Source: Candidatus Amulumruptor caecigallinarius (GTDB lineage: Bacteria; Bacteroidota; Bacteroidia; Bacteroidales; Muribaculaceae). Taken from it: a stretch of DNA of 64,000 nucleotides. Position 1 is the stretch's first letter, and the number at the start of each line of letters is the position of its first letter. The translations under genes were made by a program, and so were the position numbers. The notes beneath the pieces were generated by a model. That model saw only the letters and a program-made list of their open reading frames with translations, ran no database searches and had not been told where the DNA came from. Of the stretch, positions 36,271 to 46,050 are shown piece after piece. Location of the stretch: NCBI GenBank assembly GCA_944321825.1, contig CALUMU010000003.1:232299-296298 (forward strand), given 5' to 3'.

Positions 36271-38892
36271 CTATTCTATTGTGAGGGTTTTGGAGGATTC
36301 TTCGCCGAATTGGGAGATTACTCGGACGCATATTTTGCGACCGGGAGTGCGCTCAATGGCTGACGAGCGGAAGTCGTAGAGAGTCTCCCACACTTCTTCG
36401 TTTAGCGTAAGGTTGAGCGTAGTTTCGGCTCTTTTCTTGTTTTTTGCGCTGGCTATGCCGCTGAGACCTTTGCGCCAAGCGGCATACTCTTTCTTGTCGC
36501 CGCCGCAGAAGTGGATTTCGCGTACGATGAATTGGGTTTCGTCGTAGTTGTCGTCAATTTCCCAATAGGCAATATCTTCTATAGAACGGGCTTTAACATC
36601 GTCTTTGATGGGGTCGTAGATGTCAAGGCCGCGAATCTCAACGTGGCAAGCAACTTCTGAATCATAGACAATCTCAATGTCCGGTTCACCAATGGTGATA
36701 AACGAACCGGCATTCTTGTCTTTTTTCAGCAGACCGTCCTGCATAAAGTCATCGTGCATACGCACCTTGCTCACGGTATATGACCCCATATTGTAGTCCT
36801 TATCGTTAATTGAATCCTCAAACGAGAAGCCGAGAAGCACCAACCAGGAGGCACCCTCATTGCGGGCTTTGCTGCGAAATGCTTTCACTGCCTCAGATAC
36901 AGCAATTTTGCTGACAGTACCGAATTTCGGGCCGATATGGAAGTAAACCAACCGCTCCTCGCCATCACCATCGGTGTACCAACCTTTGGCATGGAGATAC
37001 GGATTGCTGACGGCTTCGAGAGAATGGAAAGTGGCACGCTGGCTCTTGTCACCGTTGCGTATGCCAGCAGTTTTGAGGTGGTCGAAGATACGCTCTTGAA
37101 ACAAGCGGTTTTCTTCCGCCTCATCGCGGCGGTCGTCCACATCTTCGGGTCTCAGTACCTGCTGGCTTTGTAAAGTCTCAACCGTGAACGGGCCGCTGAC
37201 ACGCACACGCTTCTTGTCCTCCAACGGTTGGTCGTAAAGCGTTTCGGTCTCAGGCTCAAGGTCGTTAGCAAGCGATTTGAGAGTAATATGAGGAATGGTC
37301 TTGTATATGAATCCTTGACGGATATTGCCATTGTCCTTGTCGAACAGTTCATAATAGGGATAGAGTGCAGTTGTCAGACGAGACTTGGCGATATTCAGAG
37401 CGATGCGTGATGTGTCAATCGTAATCCACCTACGCCCCCATTGCTCTGCGACAAATGCAGTCGTGCCGCTGCCGCAGGTCGGGTCAAGAACCAAATCTCC
37501 GGGGTCGGTAGTCATCAGCATACAACGCTGAATAGGTTTTAATCCAGATTGGACGACATACAATTTATCACCGCCTACTGAACTGGATGCATCAGTCCAA
37601 AGGGAATTCAAATCGATATATGGGTAGTCATCAAAATAAAGGACATATGAAAGTGTGTTTTTTGTTGCTACCACTCGATTTGCGGCAATCACTTTTTTCA
37701 TTCCTTCTTCACCCGTACGCCAACCTCTTGTCGTGCTGGGTAAAAAAGTCTTACCTTCTAAAACAATAGGATAATAACTACTGTTTGTTTGAGAAGTTAA
37801 GTCTCCTAATCGAAATACTCGGGATCCTTTAGGCCTGTTTTCGTACTTGAACTCACTGTTTGTTTCTAATTCAAACTGTTTAATTGTAATTCTTCGACCA
37901 TCCTCTAGCTCAATCATTTTATAGGCTTCAGAACCCTCTCCTCCAAAAACTTTAGGAGTACATAATTTCCTAAATTTATATTGAGGTTTATCTTTTGCGT
38001 ACCAAAGAATATAATCTTGTACCGATGCAATTGAGTTCAGCGACCCCGGAGAACCAGCCCCACTTGTCTTCTTATACACTATTTGACTGACAAAATTTTC
38101 ACTACCAAAAACTTCGTCAAGAAGTGAACGCACCAAGTGCACATTGTCATCAGAAATCTGCACGAAAACAGAACCAGATTGTGTGAGAAGTTCACGGGCA
38201 AGCACAAAACGGTCGCGCAGATAGCTCAGATAGGAGTGTATGCCAAGTTCCCACGTGTCGCGGAAAGCCTTTATCATCTCCGGTTCTCCACTAACATTCT
38301 CATCTTTATCTTTTACATCGCGGCTATTCAGTTTCATCTGCCAATTTGACCCATACTTAATGCCATAAGGGGGGTCGATATAGACCATCTGCACTTTGCC
38401 GGCCATCCCCTCACGCTGGAGCAGCGAGTTCATGACGAGCAGGGAGTCACCTTGGATGAGACGGTTCTTCCAACCATGATGGTGTGTATAAAAATCCGCC
38501 ACACGTTCAAGTTCATCTTCAACCTCTGTACGCATCTCTTCGGGAGAGAAGAGCATCAGTTGCGAATCGTCGCGATGCTCCTGACGCACGGAGTAGAGCC
38601 TACGGATTAACTTTTCAGGGTCAATATCCTCATGCACGTAGAGCGAACGGATATCAACACGCAACTGCGGGTCTTGCGTGGCTTCGTCATCATTACGGTA
38701 TTTATCGAGCCAAAACAGTTCCGGGTCGCTTCCTCGATTTATGGAATGGCGGAATGTGTCGTATTGGCTCTCGGTGGGTTGTCCACCGACAGCTATAGAC
38801 TCCTCTCCAGCAAGTTCGGAAGTCGGGATTGTGAGGCGAGTATCTTCCAGATGTTTTATGGAATCAACGGGTTTCTTATTTGGGTCGATCAT
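36271..38892 (-). CDS. mod: Type III-like DNA methyltransferase (Mod)
   Basis: About 873 residues from ATG 38892, which overlaps the res stop as ATGA. A frame extension upstream lies inside res and is not used. Motif IV DPPY is at 173-176 (MVYIDPPYGIKYG), and motif I (DPTCGSGTTAFVAEQWGRR) comes later near 469. This IV-then-I order is the beta-class typical of type III Mod, with the target-recognition region between them. That middle part (nt about 37560-38110, residues about 260-444) is more AT-rich than the rest. The long C-terminal third holds extra domains of no clear family. Methylates a specific adenine and probably guides Res. Confidence 0.9.
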   Translation of the reverse strand: MIDPNKKPVDSIKHLEDTRLTIPTSELAGEESIAVGGQPTESQYDTFRHSINRGSDPELFWLDKYRNDDEATQDPQLRVDIRSLYVHEDIDPEKLIRRLYSVRQEHRDDSQLMLFSPEEMRTEVEDELERVADFYTHHHGWKNRLIQGDSLLVMNSLLQREGMAGKVQMVYIDPPYGIKYGSNWQMKLNSRDVKDKDENVSGEPEMIKAFRDTWELGIHSYLSYLRDRFVLARELLTQSGSVFVQISDDNVHLVRSLLDEVFGSENFVSQIVYKKTSGAGSPGSLNSIASVQDYILWYAKDKPQYKFRKLCTPKVFGGEGSEAYKMIELEDGRRITIKQFELETNSEFKYENRPKGSRVFRLGDLTSQTNSSYYPIVLEGKTFLPSTTRGWRTGEEGMKKVIAANRVVATKNTLSYVLYFDDYPYIDLNSLWTDASSSVGGDKLYVVQSGLKPIQRCMLMTTDPGDLVLDPTCGSGTTAFVAEQWGRRWITIDTSRIALNIAKSRLTTALYPYYELFDKDNGNIRQGFIYKTIPHITLKSLANDLEPETETLYDQPLEDKKRVRVSGPFTVETLQSQQVLRPEDVDDRRDEAEENRLFQERIFDHLKTAGIRNGDKSQRATFHSLEAVSNPYLHAKGWYTDGDGEERLVYFHIGPKFGTVSKIAVSEAVKAFRSKARNEGASWLVLLGFSFEDSINDKDYNMGSYTVSKVRMHDDFMQDGLLKKDKNAGSFITIGEPDIEIVYDSEVACHVEIRGLDIYDPIKDDVKARSIEDIAYWEIDDNYDETQFIVREIHFCGGDKKEYAAWRKGLSGIASAKNKKRAETTLNLTLNEEVWETLYDFRSSAIERTPGRKICVRVISQFGEESSKTLTIE

Positions 38893-41800
38893 AACGAACG
38901 GATTTTTGCGATTAGTTGAGGTTTGATGTCGGAGATTTCGGAGATTTCGATAAAATCCCAACGTCCGTAGGTTTTGAGATTATTTACAGCGGGAATCCAA
39001 AGGTGCGAGGCGTAATAGCGCTTGGCATCCTTATGCCCTGTCTCATCGTTGCTCCATCCCGAAATTTCAATAACAAGATGCACGCGCTCTCCCGATGGCG
39101 TTGTGACACAAGCAATGAAATCGGGTATATAATCCTTCTCCTTGTCGAGATACATATAAGGGATGCGAAAATTGAGGAAATGATTCTTGACGTAACTGAT
39201 AACTTCAGGAATCTCCTCCAGTGTCTTTGCTGCAATCTGCTCCCAAGAGTCAGTGTCGGCAACCACATAATTGACATGGCTTTTGGTGGTTGGATACACC
39301 TCTTTTGTTGTTAGCCCACGCACATGGGTCGTACTGCCTTCGGGATTATAATAATTGAGGATGGCAGATACGTGGTCAGCTCCATCGCTAGCATTACGAA
39401 TGCCAGCATTGATGCTTGCCACGACTTCACTCTTTTTCCAGAGTGCGACAAAGCGGCGCAGTTCGGGAGTGAGGTCTCCGCCTACAATCTCAATCTGCTC
39501 CCAATACCATTGCTCCACAATTTTTTTCAACTGCGGGAATTTCTGGAACTGACGGCCATTTTGAGGATCGGTATATTTAGCTTGAATGAGGTCGCGCGTA
39601 AGCATGTATATGACCTGTGCATCACGAAGCTCTTCAAAGTCGATGGTCAACTTCTCCTCCTTTGCAGCAATAGCAGATTTGAGAATGGTTTCAGTCGGTA
39701 TTTCGTTGAAGTTAAGACGGAATTTAGGCTGGTCGATATAATCAGCAATTATATGGCCATCAAGACGCTCCCACCGGTAGCCGGTTATATTAGGGAAACG
39801 TATTTCAAGCTCCGAGCGTTCTTTCAATGCCATGACTGCTTTCTTGGGCTTGGCTGGTGGCGGAGTCCCTGCACCACCTCCTTTGAAAGTCTTGAAAGGA
39901 ACACCTATGATATGCGCGTACTCGGGAGGGAATTTCCAAACAATATTTTCGGGTTTGTATTTTTTCAGATTTCGTGGCTCAATTTCCTCACCCGCTTGAT
40001 TGTATGGCAAAAGGTCGTATGACCGGCGACGCAAAGCGCGTCCCGCAACCTGCTCGCACAAGAGCTGAGAGCCGAAAGCACGCACACCTAACACGTGAGT
40101 GACAGTATTGGCATCCCATCCTTCGGTTAACATGGACACAGAGACAACACAACGAATATAAGAGCCGAGTGTTCCACTTTTGCCAACGCTATTGACAACC
40201 TCTCGCAAAATATCGCCATCTGTTAACGCATCGGCGCTTCCTGCTCCATGGAGTTGTGCATATTCACGTTTGAAATTATTGATTTCTTCAGCGTATATTC
40301 GCTTGAATTCTTCATTGATAATACCACCAGCATTGTCGATGGCCGCACTGTCAATCAGCAGTGAAGGTTGATGTTTGATGGGCAAACCATCCCGATAGTT
40401 GGAGAATATTGGGAATTTTCCTTCAACAAATTTTATATTGCCGTTAGCGTCAACCGTTTCATACCCTGCAATATACTTGAAAACCTCCTTTGAAACAGTG
40501 GTGTTATTGCAGACCACGATAAATACCGGAGGCGTCGACAGCAAATTGGCCGCAGTTTCACCTTCAAGACGCGTGCCTCGGTCGTATGACTCATAATCCT
40601 TAACAAATTGTTCAAGAGCCACAGTTAGAAGGGCCGGAAGGTTGGGGGGCATTTCTCCCTTGAGAGCATCTTCACCCAAATCTTCAGCTTTAGCCTTTGC
40701 CTCCTTTTTTGTCTTCTTCTGCCCTTTTTTCGGGAGGTCTTGACTAATGTGTTCGTAGATATTGCGAAGCTTTGGCTCGTCAAGTTCTTGTGAATTATCA
40801 GCACTCGGCAAGAAAGGAATTTTCACAAGACCACTCTCTATGGCGTCAACAAGTCCGAAGTCGCTGACCACCCAAGGGAAAAGAGAATATTCCGTATATC
40901 CCGAACCTTTAAGGTAGTAGGGTGTGGCTGAAAGGTCATAAACATGTTGCAGTTTATATCCGAGTTTTTTCATTTGGCGTAGTCCTTCATACCACACCAT
41001 AGCATTCTCATTCTGCTCGACCTCTTCCCCTTTGCCTTTTACCTTAGGCAGATAGCAATGGTGAGCCTCATCGTTGATTACGACAATGCGCTTACTTTTA
41101 GGTAGTTTCCCTAAAATACGAGACACCACAGATGAATACTCCTCCTTATCGGATTGTTTTACCATTCCTTCGCCACTGCGATAAACGAGTTTTCCATCAA
41201 GGGGGCTTGCTTTCTTGCCACTATAAACCTTCGGCTCAAATTGATGATAATTCGTTATGGTTATCGCAGTATTCAGTCCTCCGAGAAGGGACTCATAATT
41301 TGGCGGGATAAGCCCGCGCTGATGGTAATAGTCTGATTTTTCGTTGAAGTTGAATTTCTTGGATTCATCGATATAAAGTACACTCAAACGGTCGCGAATG
41401 GTAATTCCCGGGGCAACGAGAAGAAAATGGTCGGCAAAACGGGTATCCTGCGGATTGACTTTTTTGTTGATATAATTGTAAAGAATCAACATAGCCATTA
41501 CCACAGTCTTACCAGTACCTGTGGCCATCTTGAACGCAGTGCGAGGTAATATGTCTTCGCAACTGTCAGATACGGTTTCAACCCGTTCATTCAATAGCCT
41601 AAGTATCTCACGTCCTATATTTGGGTCAAAATCCGCTATTTCGTTTAAATACACAGCGGTTTCAACTGCTTCACGTTGACAGAAGAACAGTTTTTGGAAA
41701 TTTTGACGTTCTGGGTTCTCGAACCAGAAATTCAAAAGTTCACGAGTTATTCTGCTCGCTTTTGGATAACCTGCCAATCGCCATTTTTTCACTTCCTCGC

Positions 41801-42065
41801 GAATGATGTTGATGAAAGGTGCATTAAGGTTATCGTCCGGCATATCTTCAAGGCTAAACAGTGCTGATTCGGGACGATTTGGAACAATTCCAATGTGAGC
41901 CGAATACGGACGACGGCCATTCAGAACCTTGGTGTAATCAAGATTCCCATTAAAGTCGGCATCGTAATGCAAACGTGGTTCCTCGTAAGGATTATTTAAA
42001 ATTGGCGAAAGACTATCTTTCATATAAAAGAAAAACTCCGGCGGCAGGTTCTGAAGGCTGGTCAC
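38889..42065 (-). CDS. res: Type III-like restriction endonuclease/helicase (Res)
   Basis: 1058 residues. SF2 helicase with Walker A MATGTGKTVVM (near residue 180), DEAH box INDEAHHCYLPK (near 331) and C-terminal helicase motifs (SMLTEGWDANTVTHVLGVRAFGS, then QVAGRALRR). The nuclease region near residue 980 reads YIPDFIACV and, after a turn, LVIEISGWS: a PD and Glu are visible, but the usual ExK lysine is Ser. This fits the BPTD_3080-like branch of type III Res proteins as I recall it. The C-terminal YGRWDFIEI motif is also typical. First gene of the operon res-mod(-FRG). Confidence 0.9.
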   Translation of the reverse strand: MTSLQNLPPEFFFYMKDSLSPILNNPYEEPRLHYDADFNGNLDYTKVLNGRRPYSAHIGIVPNRPESALFSLEDMPDDNLNAPFINIIREEVKKWRLAGYPKASRITRELLNFWFENPERQNFQKLFFCQREAVETAVYLNEIADFDPNIGREILRLLNERVETVSDSCEDILPRTAFKMATGTGKTVVMAMLILYNYINKKVNPQDTRFADHFLLVAPGITIRDRLSVLYIDESKKFNFNEKSDYYHQRGLIPPNYESLLGGLNTAITITNYHQFEPKVYSGKKASPLDGKLVYRSGEGMVKQSDKEEYSSVVSRILGKLPKSKRIVVINDEAHHCYLPKVKGKGEEVEQNENAMVWYEGLRQMKKLGYKLQHVYDLSATPYYLKGSGYTEYSLFPWVVSDFGLVDAIESGLVKIPFLPSADNSQELDEPKLRNIYEHISQDLPKKGQKKTKKEAKAKAEDLGEDALKGEMPPNLPALLTVALEQFVKDYESYDRGTRLEGETAANLLSTPPVFIVVCNNTTVSKEVFKYIAGYETVDANGNIKFVEGKFPIFSNYRDGLPIKHQPSLLIDSAAIDNAGGIINEEFKRIYAEEINNFKREYAQLHGAGSADALTDGDILREVVNSVGKSGTLGSYIRCVVSVSMLTEGWDANTVTHVLGVRAFGSQLLCEQVAGRALRRRSYDLLPYNQAGEEIEPRNLKKYKPENIVWKFPPEYAHIIGVPFKTFKGGGAGTPPPAKPKKAVMALKERSELEIRFPNITGYRWERLDGHIIADYIDQPKFRLNFNEIPTETILKSAIAAKEEKLTIDFEELRDAQVIYMLTRDLIQAKYTDPQNGRQFQKFPQLKKIVEQWYWEQIEIVGGDLTPELRRFVALWKKSEVVASINAGIRNASDGADHVSAILNYYNPEGSTTHVRGLTTKEVYPTTKSHVNYVVADTDSWEQIAAKTLEEIPEVISYVKNHFLNFRIPYMYLDKEKDYIPDFIACVTTPSGERVHLVIEISGWSNDETGHKDAKRYYASHLWIPAVNNLKTYGRWDFIEISEISDIKPQLIAKIRSL

Positions 42066-42176
42066 GCCTATAACTACTGCTTGGGAGTTCCGTTGAATTT
42101 GATTGATGTGATGGCATATCCGCCGATGGATCTAAACCGTGTTGACCATTTTCAGGAGTCTATAACTGCTCTATTA

Positions 42177-42207
42177 CAAAATTAGAAAGAATTTTTGAGA
42201 TGACAAC
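42177..42207 (-). promoter_or_regulatory. Candidate promoter of the res-mod operon
   Basis: On the minus strand GTTG (42207-42204), 19 bases, then TAATTTTG (42184-42177), a perfect -7 element. It lies about 112 bases before the res start, leaving a leader with no visible gene. Confidence 0.5.
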
Positions 42208-42443
42208 GAATTTCGGAGATAATCGGCGGAAATTTCAGTTGGGAATCTCAGTTGGGAATTTCATGGCGTTAACCAATAGTTCGGGATTAGAGTATAATTC
42301 CGTAACCGTGGTAACCGTTACGACAGTTACTAAAAGTGCGTTTGGATATATGGTTATGTCTGAACGAACTGCCGAACGAACTGAACATACCGGAACGTAT
42401 ACAATGAAATCTGTTCATGGTAAGAGGTTTGGGATATTTTTCG
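42208..42443. other. Intergenic stretch between res and hisS, no gene seen
   Basis: Within the 478-base gap 42066-42543 this part holds only an 84-codon open frame on the plus strand. That frame has repetitive Thr/Val-rich composition (VTVVTVTTVTK) and no family resemblance. I see nothing functional here beyond the flanking promoters. Confidence 0.4.
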
Positions 42444-42451
42444 TAAATTTG
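42444..42451 (+). promoter_or_regulatory. Candidate -7 element for hisS
   Basis: TAAATTTG is a perfect TAnnTTTG match 93 bases before the hisS start. No TTTG at the right -33 distance was found (one lies only 12 bases upstream). Confidence 0.4.
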
Positions 42452-42470
42452 TAGGTTGAAAAAGATTTTA

Positions 42471-42502
42471 GAGTGTGCTTAACGATATTTGTTAACACAC
42501 TC
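42471..42502 (+). promoter_or_regulatory. Leader hairpin upstream of hisS
   Basis: GAGTGTGCTTAAC (42471-42483) pairs with GTTAACACACTC (42491-42502), with a single bulged C. It would lie in the hisS 5' leader if the -7 element at 42444 is used. There is no U run, so it is not a standard terminator. Regulation is possible but unproven. Confidence 0.4.
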
Positions 42503-42543
42503 TTGAAACCGCTAATTCGTTACACACTAATATAGCTCACCAA

Positions 42544-43911
42544 ATGGCTCAGAAACCGTCAATACCCAAAGGTACACGCGACTTCACCCCTGCCGAGATG
42601 GGTCGCCGCAACTATATATTCGATACGATTCGCGAGGTGTTCCGCCTCTACGGCTATGCTCCAATAGAGACTCCGGCTATGGAAAACCTCTCCACGCTCA
42701 TGGGCAAATACGGGGCCGAGGGCGACAAACTGCTCTTCAAGATACTCAACTCAGGAGACTACCTCCGTGGCATAGACATGAAAATGGTGGAGGATGGCGA
42801 CTACGTGCATCTGACTCCGCAAATCAGCGAGAAGGGTCTGCGCTACGACCTGACAGTGCCTTTCGCCCGCTTCGTGGTGCAGCACCGTGACCAGTTGACA
42901 TTCCCGTTCAAGCGCAGCCAGATACAGCCCGTGTGGCGAGCCGACCGTCCGCAGAAAGGACGCTACCGCGAGTTTTACCAGTGCGATGCCGATGTAGTTG
43001 GCAGCGATTCGCTTCTCAATGAGGTCGAACTGATTTCGATGATTGACGAGGTGTTCCGCCGCCTTGGCGTAAGGGTAATCGTCAAGGTCAACAACCGCAA
43101 GGTGCTTGCCGGAATCGCAGAAATACTCGATGCGGCTGACAAAATCGTAGACATCACCGTCGCCATAGACAAGATAGACAAAATCGGGATTGAAAACGTT
43201 GAGAAAGAACTTGCCGAGCGCGGTCTGACCGAAGATGCCATAGCCACGCTGCGCCCCATCCTGCAGATGCAGGGCACTATCGAAGAGTGCCTTGACAATC
43301 TCCAGAACATCCTCAAGGACTCCGAGACAGGTCTTAAGGGCGTGGAGGAACTTCGCGAAGTCATAGCCGGAGTGAGAGGTGTGGGCATCAACGCCATGCT
43401 CGACCTTGACGTAAGCCTTGCCCGCGGACTCAATTACTACACCGGCACCATCATCGAGGTCAAAGCCCGCGATGTGGAAATCGGCAGCATCACAGGCGGT
43501 GGACGTTACGACAACCTGACCGGCATCTTCGGACTCCCCGGAGTCAGCGGCGTGGGCATATCGTTCGGCGCCGACCGCATATATGATGTGCTTAACGCCC
43601 TTGACCTCTACCCTGCCGAAGCGCGGCGCACAACCACGGTGCTGTTTGCCAACCTCGGCGCGGCGGAAGCTGCCGCATCGCTCAAGATGATACACCGTCT
43701 GCGCGATGCCGGCATCGCGGCTGAAATATATGCCGACGGCGGCAAGATGAAGAAACAGCTCGGCTACGCCAACGCCCTCGCCATACCTTATGTAGCTATA
43801 ATCGGCGAAACCGAGATGCAGGAAGGCAAAGTCACACTAAAGAACATGCTCACCGGCGAACAGCAACTGCTGACTGCCGATGAAGCGATAGCCCTCATAA
43901 GCAAGTCTTAG
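42544..43911 (+). CDS. hisS: Histidyl-tRNA synthetase
   Basis: A 455-residue class II synthetase. It starts [20 protein letters not shown], with motif 1 near the N terminus. Motif 2 includes [20 protein letters not shown] followed by [12 protein letters not shown]. The histidine-binding [12 protein letters not shown] and the [13 protein letters not shown] motif are present, and the C-terminal anticodon-binding domain follows. Charges tRNA-His in the cytoplasm. Followed at 47 bases by uvrB on the same strand. Confidence 0.96.
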   Translation: MAQKPSIPKGTRDFTPAEMGRRNYIFDTIREVFRLYGYAPIETPAMENLSTLMGKYGAEGDKLLFKILNSGDYLRGIDMKMVEDGDYVHLTPQISEKGLRYDLTVPFARFVVQHRDQLTFPFKRSQIQPVWRADRPQKGRYREFYQCDADVVGSDSLLNEVELISMIDEVFRRLGVRVIVKVNNRKVLAGIAEILDAADKIVDITVAIDKIDKIGIENVEKELAERGLTEDAIATLRPILQMQGTIEECLDNLQNILKDSETGLKGVEELREVIAGVRGVGINAMLDLDVSLARGLNYYTGTIIEVKARDVEIGSITGGGRYDNLTGIFGLPGVSGVGISFGADRIYDVLNALDLYPAEARRTTTVLFANLGAAEAAASLKMIHRLRDAGIAAEIYADGGKMKKQLGYANALAIPYVAIIGETEMQEGKVTLKNMLTGEQQLLTADEAIALISKS

Positions 43912-43958
43912 AAGCTGTTTAAACATTTATATAACATTTTAAACGCTCCGTACCAGTC

Positions 43959-46040
43959 ATGAAATTCCATCTCGAATCGGCGTACAAACCGACAGGCGAC
44001 CAGCCGCAAGCCATAGAACAGCTTGTGGAGGGCATCAACATGGGCAATCCAGCCCAGACATTGCTCGGTGTGACCGGTTCGGGCAAGACGTTCACGATGG
44101 CCAACGTCATCGAGCGTGTGGAGAAACCGACACTGATACTCAGCCACAACAAGACCCTTGCCGCCCAGCTCTACAGCGAGTTCAAGCAGTTTTTCCCCAA
44201 CAACTCGGTACAGTATTTCGTCTCCTACTACGATTACTATCAGCCGGAAGCTTATATACCTTCGGTCGACAAGTACATCGAGAAGGACCTGATGATCAAC
44301 GACGAGATAGACAAGCTCCGCCTTGCCACCACATCCGCCCTGCTGTCAGGCCGGCAGGATGTCATAGTGGTGTCGTCCGTGTCTTGTCTCTTCGGCATGG
44401 GCAATCCGGAGGATTTCCACCAGAGTGTCATCGAGATAAAGGTCGGCCAGAAAATCACCCGCAACGCATTTCTGCGCAGTCTGGTCAACTCGCTCTACTC
44501 GCGCAACGAGATGGAGCTTGGACGCGGCAATTTCCGTGTGAAGGGCGACACGGTCGACATCCGTTTAGCCTATGAGGACATCATCATCCGCGTGGTTTTC
44601 TGGGGCGACGAGATCGAATCCATATCCACCTATCATCCTGACGACAATGTGAATCTCGGACAACACGAATCGTTCAAGATGTTCCCTGCCAACATATTCG
44701 TCACGTCGCCGGCCCGCATGGCATCCGCCTTGGCACAGATAGAACTCGACCTCGGCGAACAGGTGGGCTATTTCTTCAAAGAGGGACGCGAGCTTGAGTC
44801 GCGCCGCCTGAAAGAACGTGTCACCTACGACATCGAGATGATGCGCGAAGTGGGACACTGCTCCGGCATCGAAAACTACAGCCGTTATTTCGACGGCCGC
44901 GAGCCGGGGATGCGTCCATTCTGTCTGCTTGACTATTTCCCAAAAGATTTCCTCACCATAATAGACGAGAGCCACGTCACAGTGCCGCAAATCCGCGCCA
45001 TGTACGGCGGCGACCTCGCCCGCAAGATGAACCTTGTCAACTACGGTTTCCGTCTGCCGGCCGCACTTGACAACCGCCCTCTGAAGTTCGAGGAATTTGA
45101 AAGTCTCACCAACCAGACAATCTACGTATCAGCCACCCCGGCCGATTACGAGCTCGAACGCAGCCAGGGAGTAATCGTAGAGCAGCTGATACGCCCCACG
45201 GGGCTGCTTGACCCTGTAATCGAAGTGCGGCCGTCACTCAACCAGATAGACGACCTCCTCGAAGAAATCAACCTGCGCATAGAGCGAGGCGAAAGGGTAC
45301 TCGTCACCACTCTGACCAAACGGATGGCTGAAGAACTCAACGACTATCTGCTGAAACTGCGCATGAAAGCGGCCTACATACACAGCGATGTAGACACTCT
45401 CGACCGCATAAAGATTATCGACGGGCTGCGTGACGGCACATTTGACGTACTCATCGGTGTCAACCTGCTCCGTGAGGGACTCGACCTGCCCGAAGTGTCG
45501 CTCGTGGCCATCCTCGATGCCGACAAAGAGGGATTCCTGCGCTCCCACCGCTCGCTGACACAGACCGTGGGACGCGCAGCACGTAACCTCAACGGCACGG
45601 TCATCATGTATGCCGACAAAATCACCGACTCGATGCAGCAGACCATCGACGAGACAAGCCGCCGACGCGCATTGCAGCTCGCATACAATGAAGAACATGG
45701 CATCACTCCGCAAGCCATAGTCAAGGCTCGCAACAAAATCATCGGCCTTGACCTTGATGATGACGAGCCTAAGAAATCCACGGGGACTCGCGGCTCCAAA
45801 CCGGCAAAGACAGGCAAGACCAAGCCGGATATGTATGAGCGCGAGTATATGCACTCGGTGGACATCGCGGCAGACCCGGTCATACCTTACATGAACGACG
45901 AAGAGATGCAACGCGCCATCAACCGTCTGCGCTCCGACATGGTACAGGCAGCCAAAAACATGGACTTCATGGAAGCGGCGCGTATGCGTGACGAACTGAT
46001 GAAGATGGAGCTGCTCCTAAAGGAACGCCAGTCGCAATAA
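43959..46040 (+). CDS. uvrB: Excinuclease ABC subunit B
   Basis: 693 residues. The damage-verifying helicase of nucleotide excision repair. Walker A GVTGSGKT (37-44), beta-hairpin region SYYDYYQPEAYIPS (near 92-105), helicase motifs including TIIDESHVTVPQ, VSATPADYE and SLTQTVGRAARN, and a C-terminal UVR domain (MNDEEMQRAINRLRSDMVQA onward) that contacts UvrC. Complete. Confidence 0.97.
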   Translation: MKFHLESAYKPTGDQPQAIEQLVEGINMGNPAQTLLGVTGSGKTFTMANVIERVEKPTLILSHNKTLAAQLYSEFKQFFPNNSVQYFVSYYDYYQPEAYIPSVDKYIEKDLMINDEIDKLRLATTSALLSGRQDVIVVSSVSCLFGMGNPEDFHQSVIEIKVGQKITRNAFLRSLVNSLYSRNEMELGRGNFRVKGDTVDIRLAYEDIIIRVVFWGDEIESISTYHPDDNVNLGQHESFKMFPANIFVTSPARMASALAQIELDLGEQVGYFFKEGRELESRRLKERVTYDIEMMREVGHCSGIENYSRYFDGREPGMRPFCLLDYFPKDFLTIIDESHVTVPQIRAMYGGDLARKMNLVNYGFRLPAALDNRPLKFEEFESLTNQTIYVSATPADYELERSQGVIVEQLIRPTGLLDPVIEVRPSLNQIDDLLEEINLRIERGERVLVTTLTKRMAEELNDYLLKLRMKAAYIHSDVDTLDRIKIIDGLRDGTFDVLIGVNLLREGLDLPEVSLVAILDADKEGFLRSHRSLTQTVGRAARNLNGTVIMYADKITDSMQQTIDETSRRRALQLAYNEEHGITPQAIVKARNKIIGLDLDDDEPKKSTGTRGSKPAKTGKTKPDMYEREYMHSVDIAADPVIPYMNDEEMQRAINRLRSDMVQAAKNMDFMEAARMRDELMKMELLLKERQSQ

Positions 46041-46050
46041 CCCCCGAGAG

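Noticed and set aside
42200..42454. 84-codon open frame between res and hisS
   Set aside because: Low-complexity Thr/Val composition, no partner, no clear promoter; treated as non-coding.
42751..43695. Minus-strand open frame opposite hisS
   Set aside because: Shadow of hisS codon usage; composition not protein-like.
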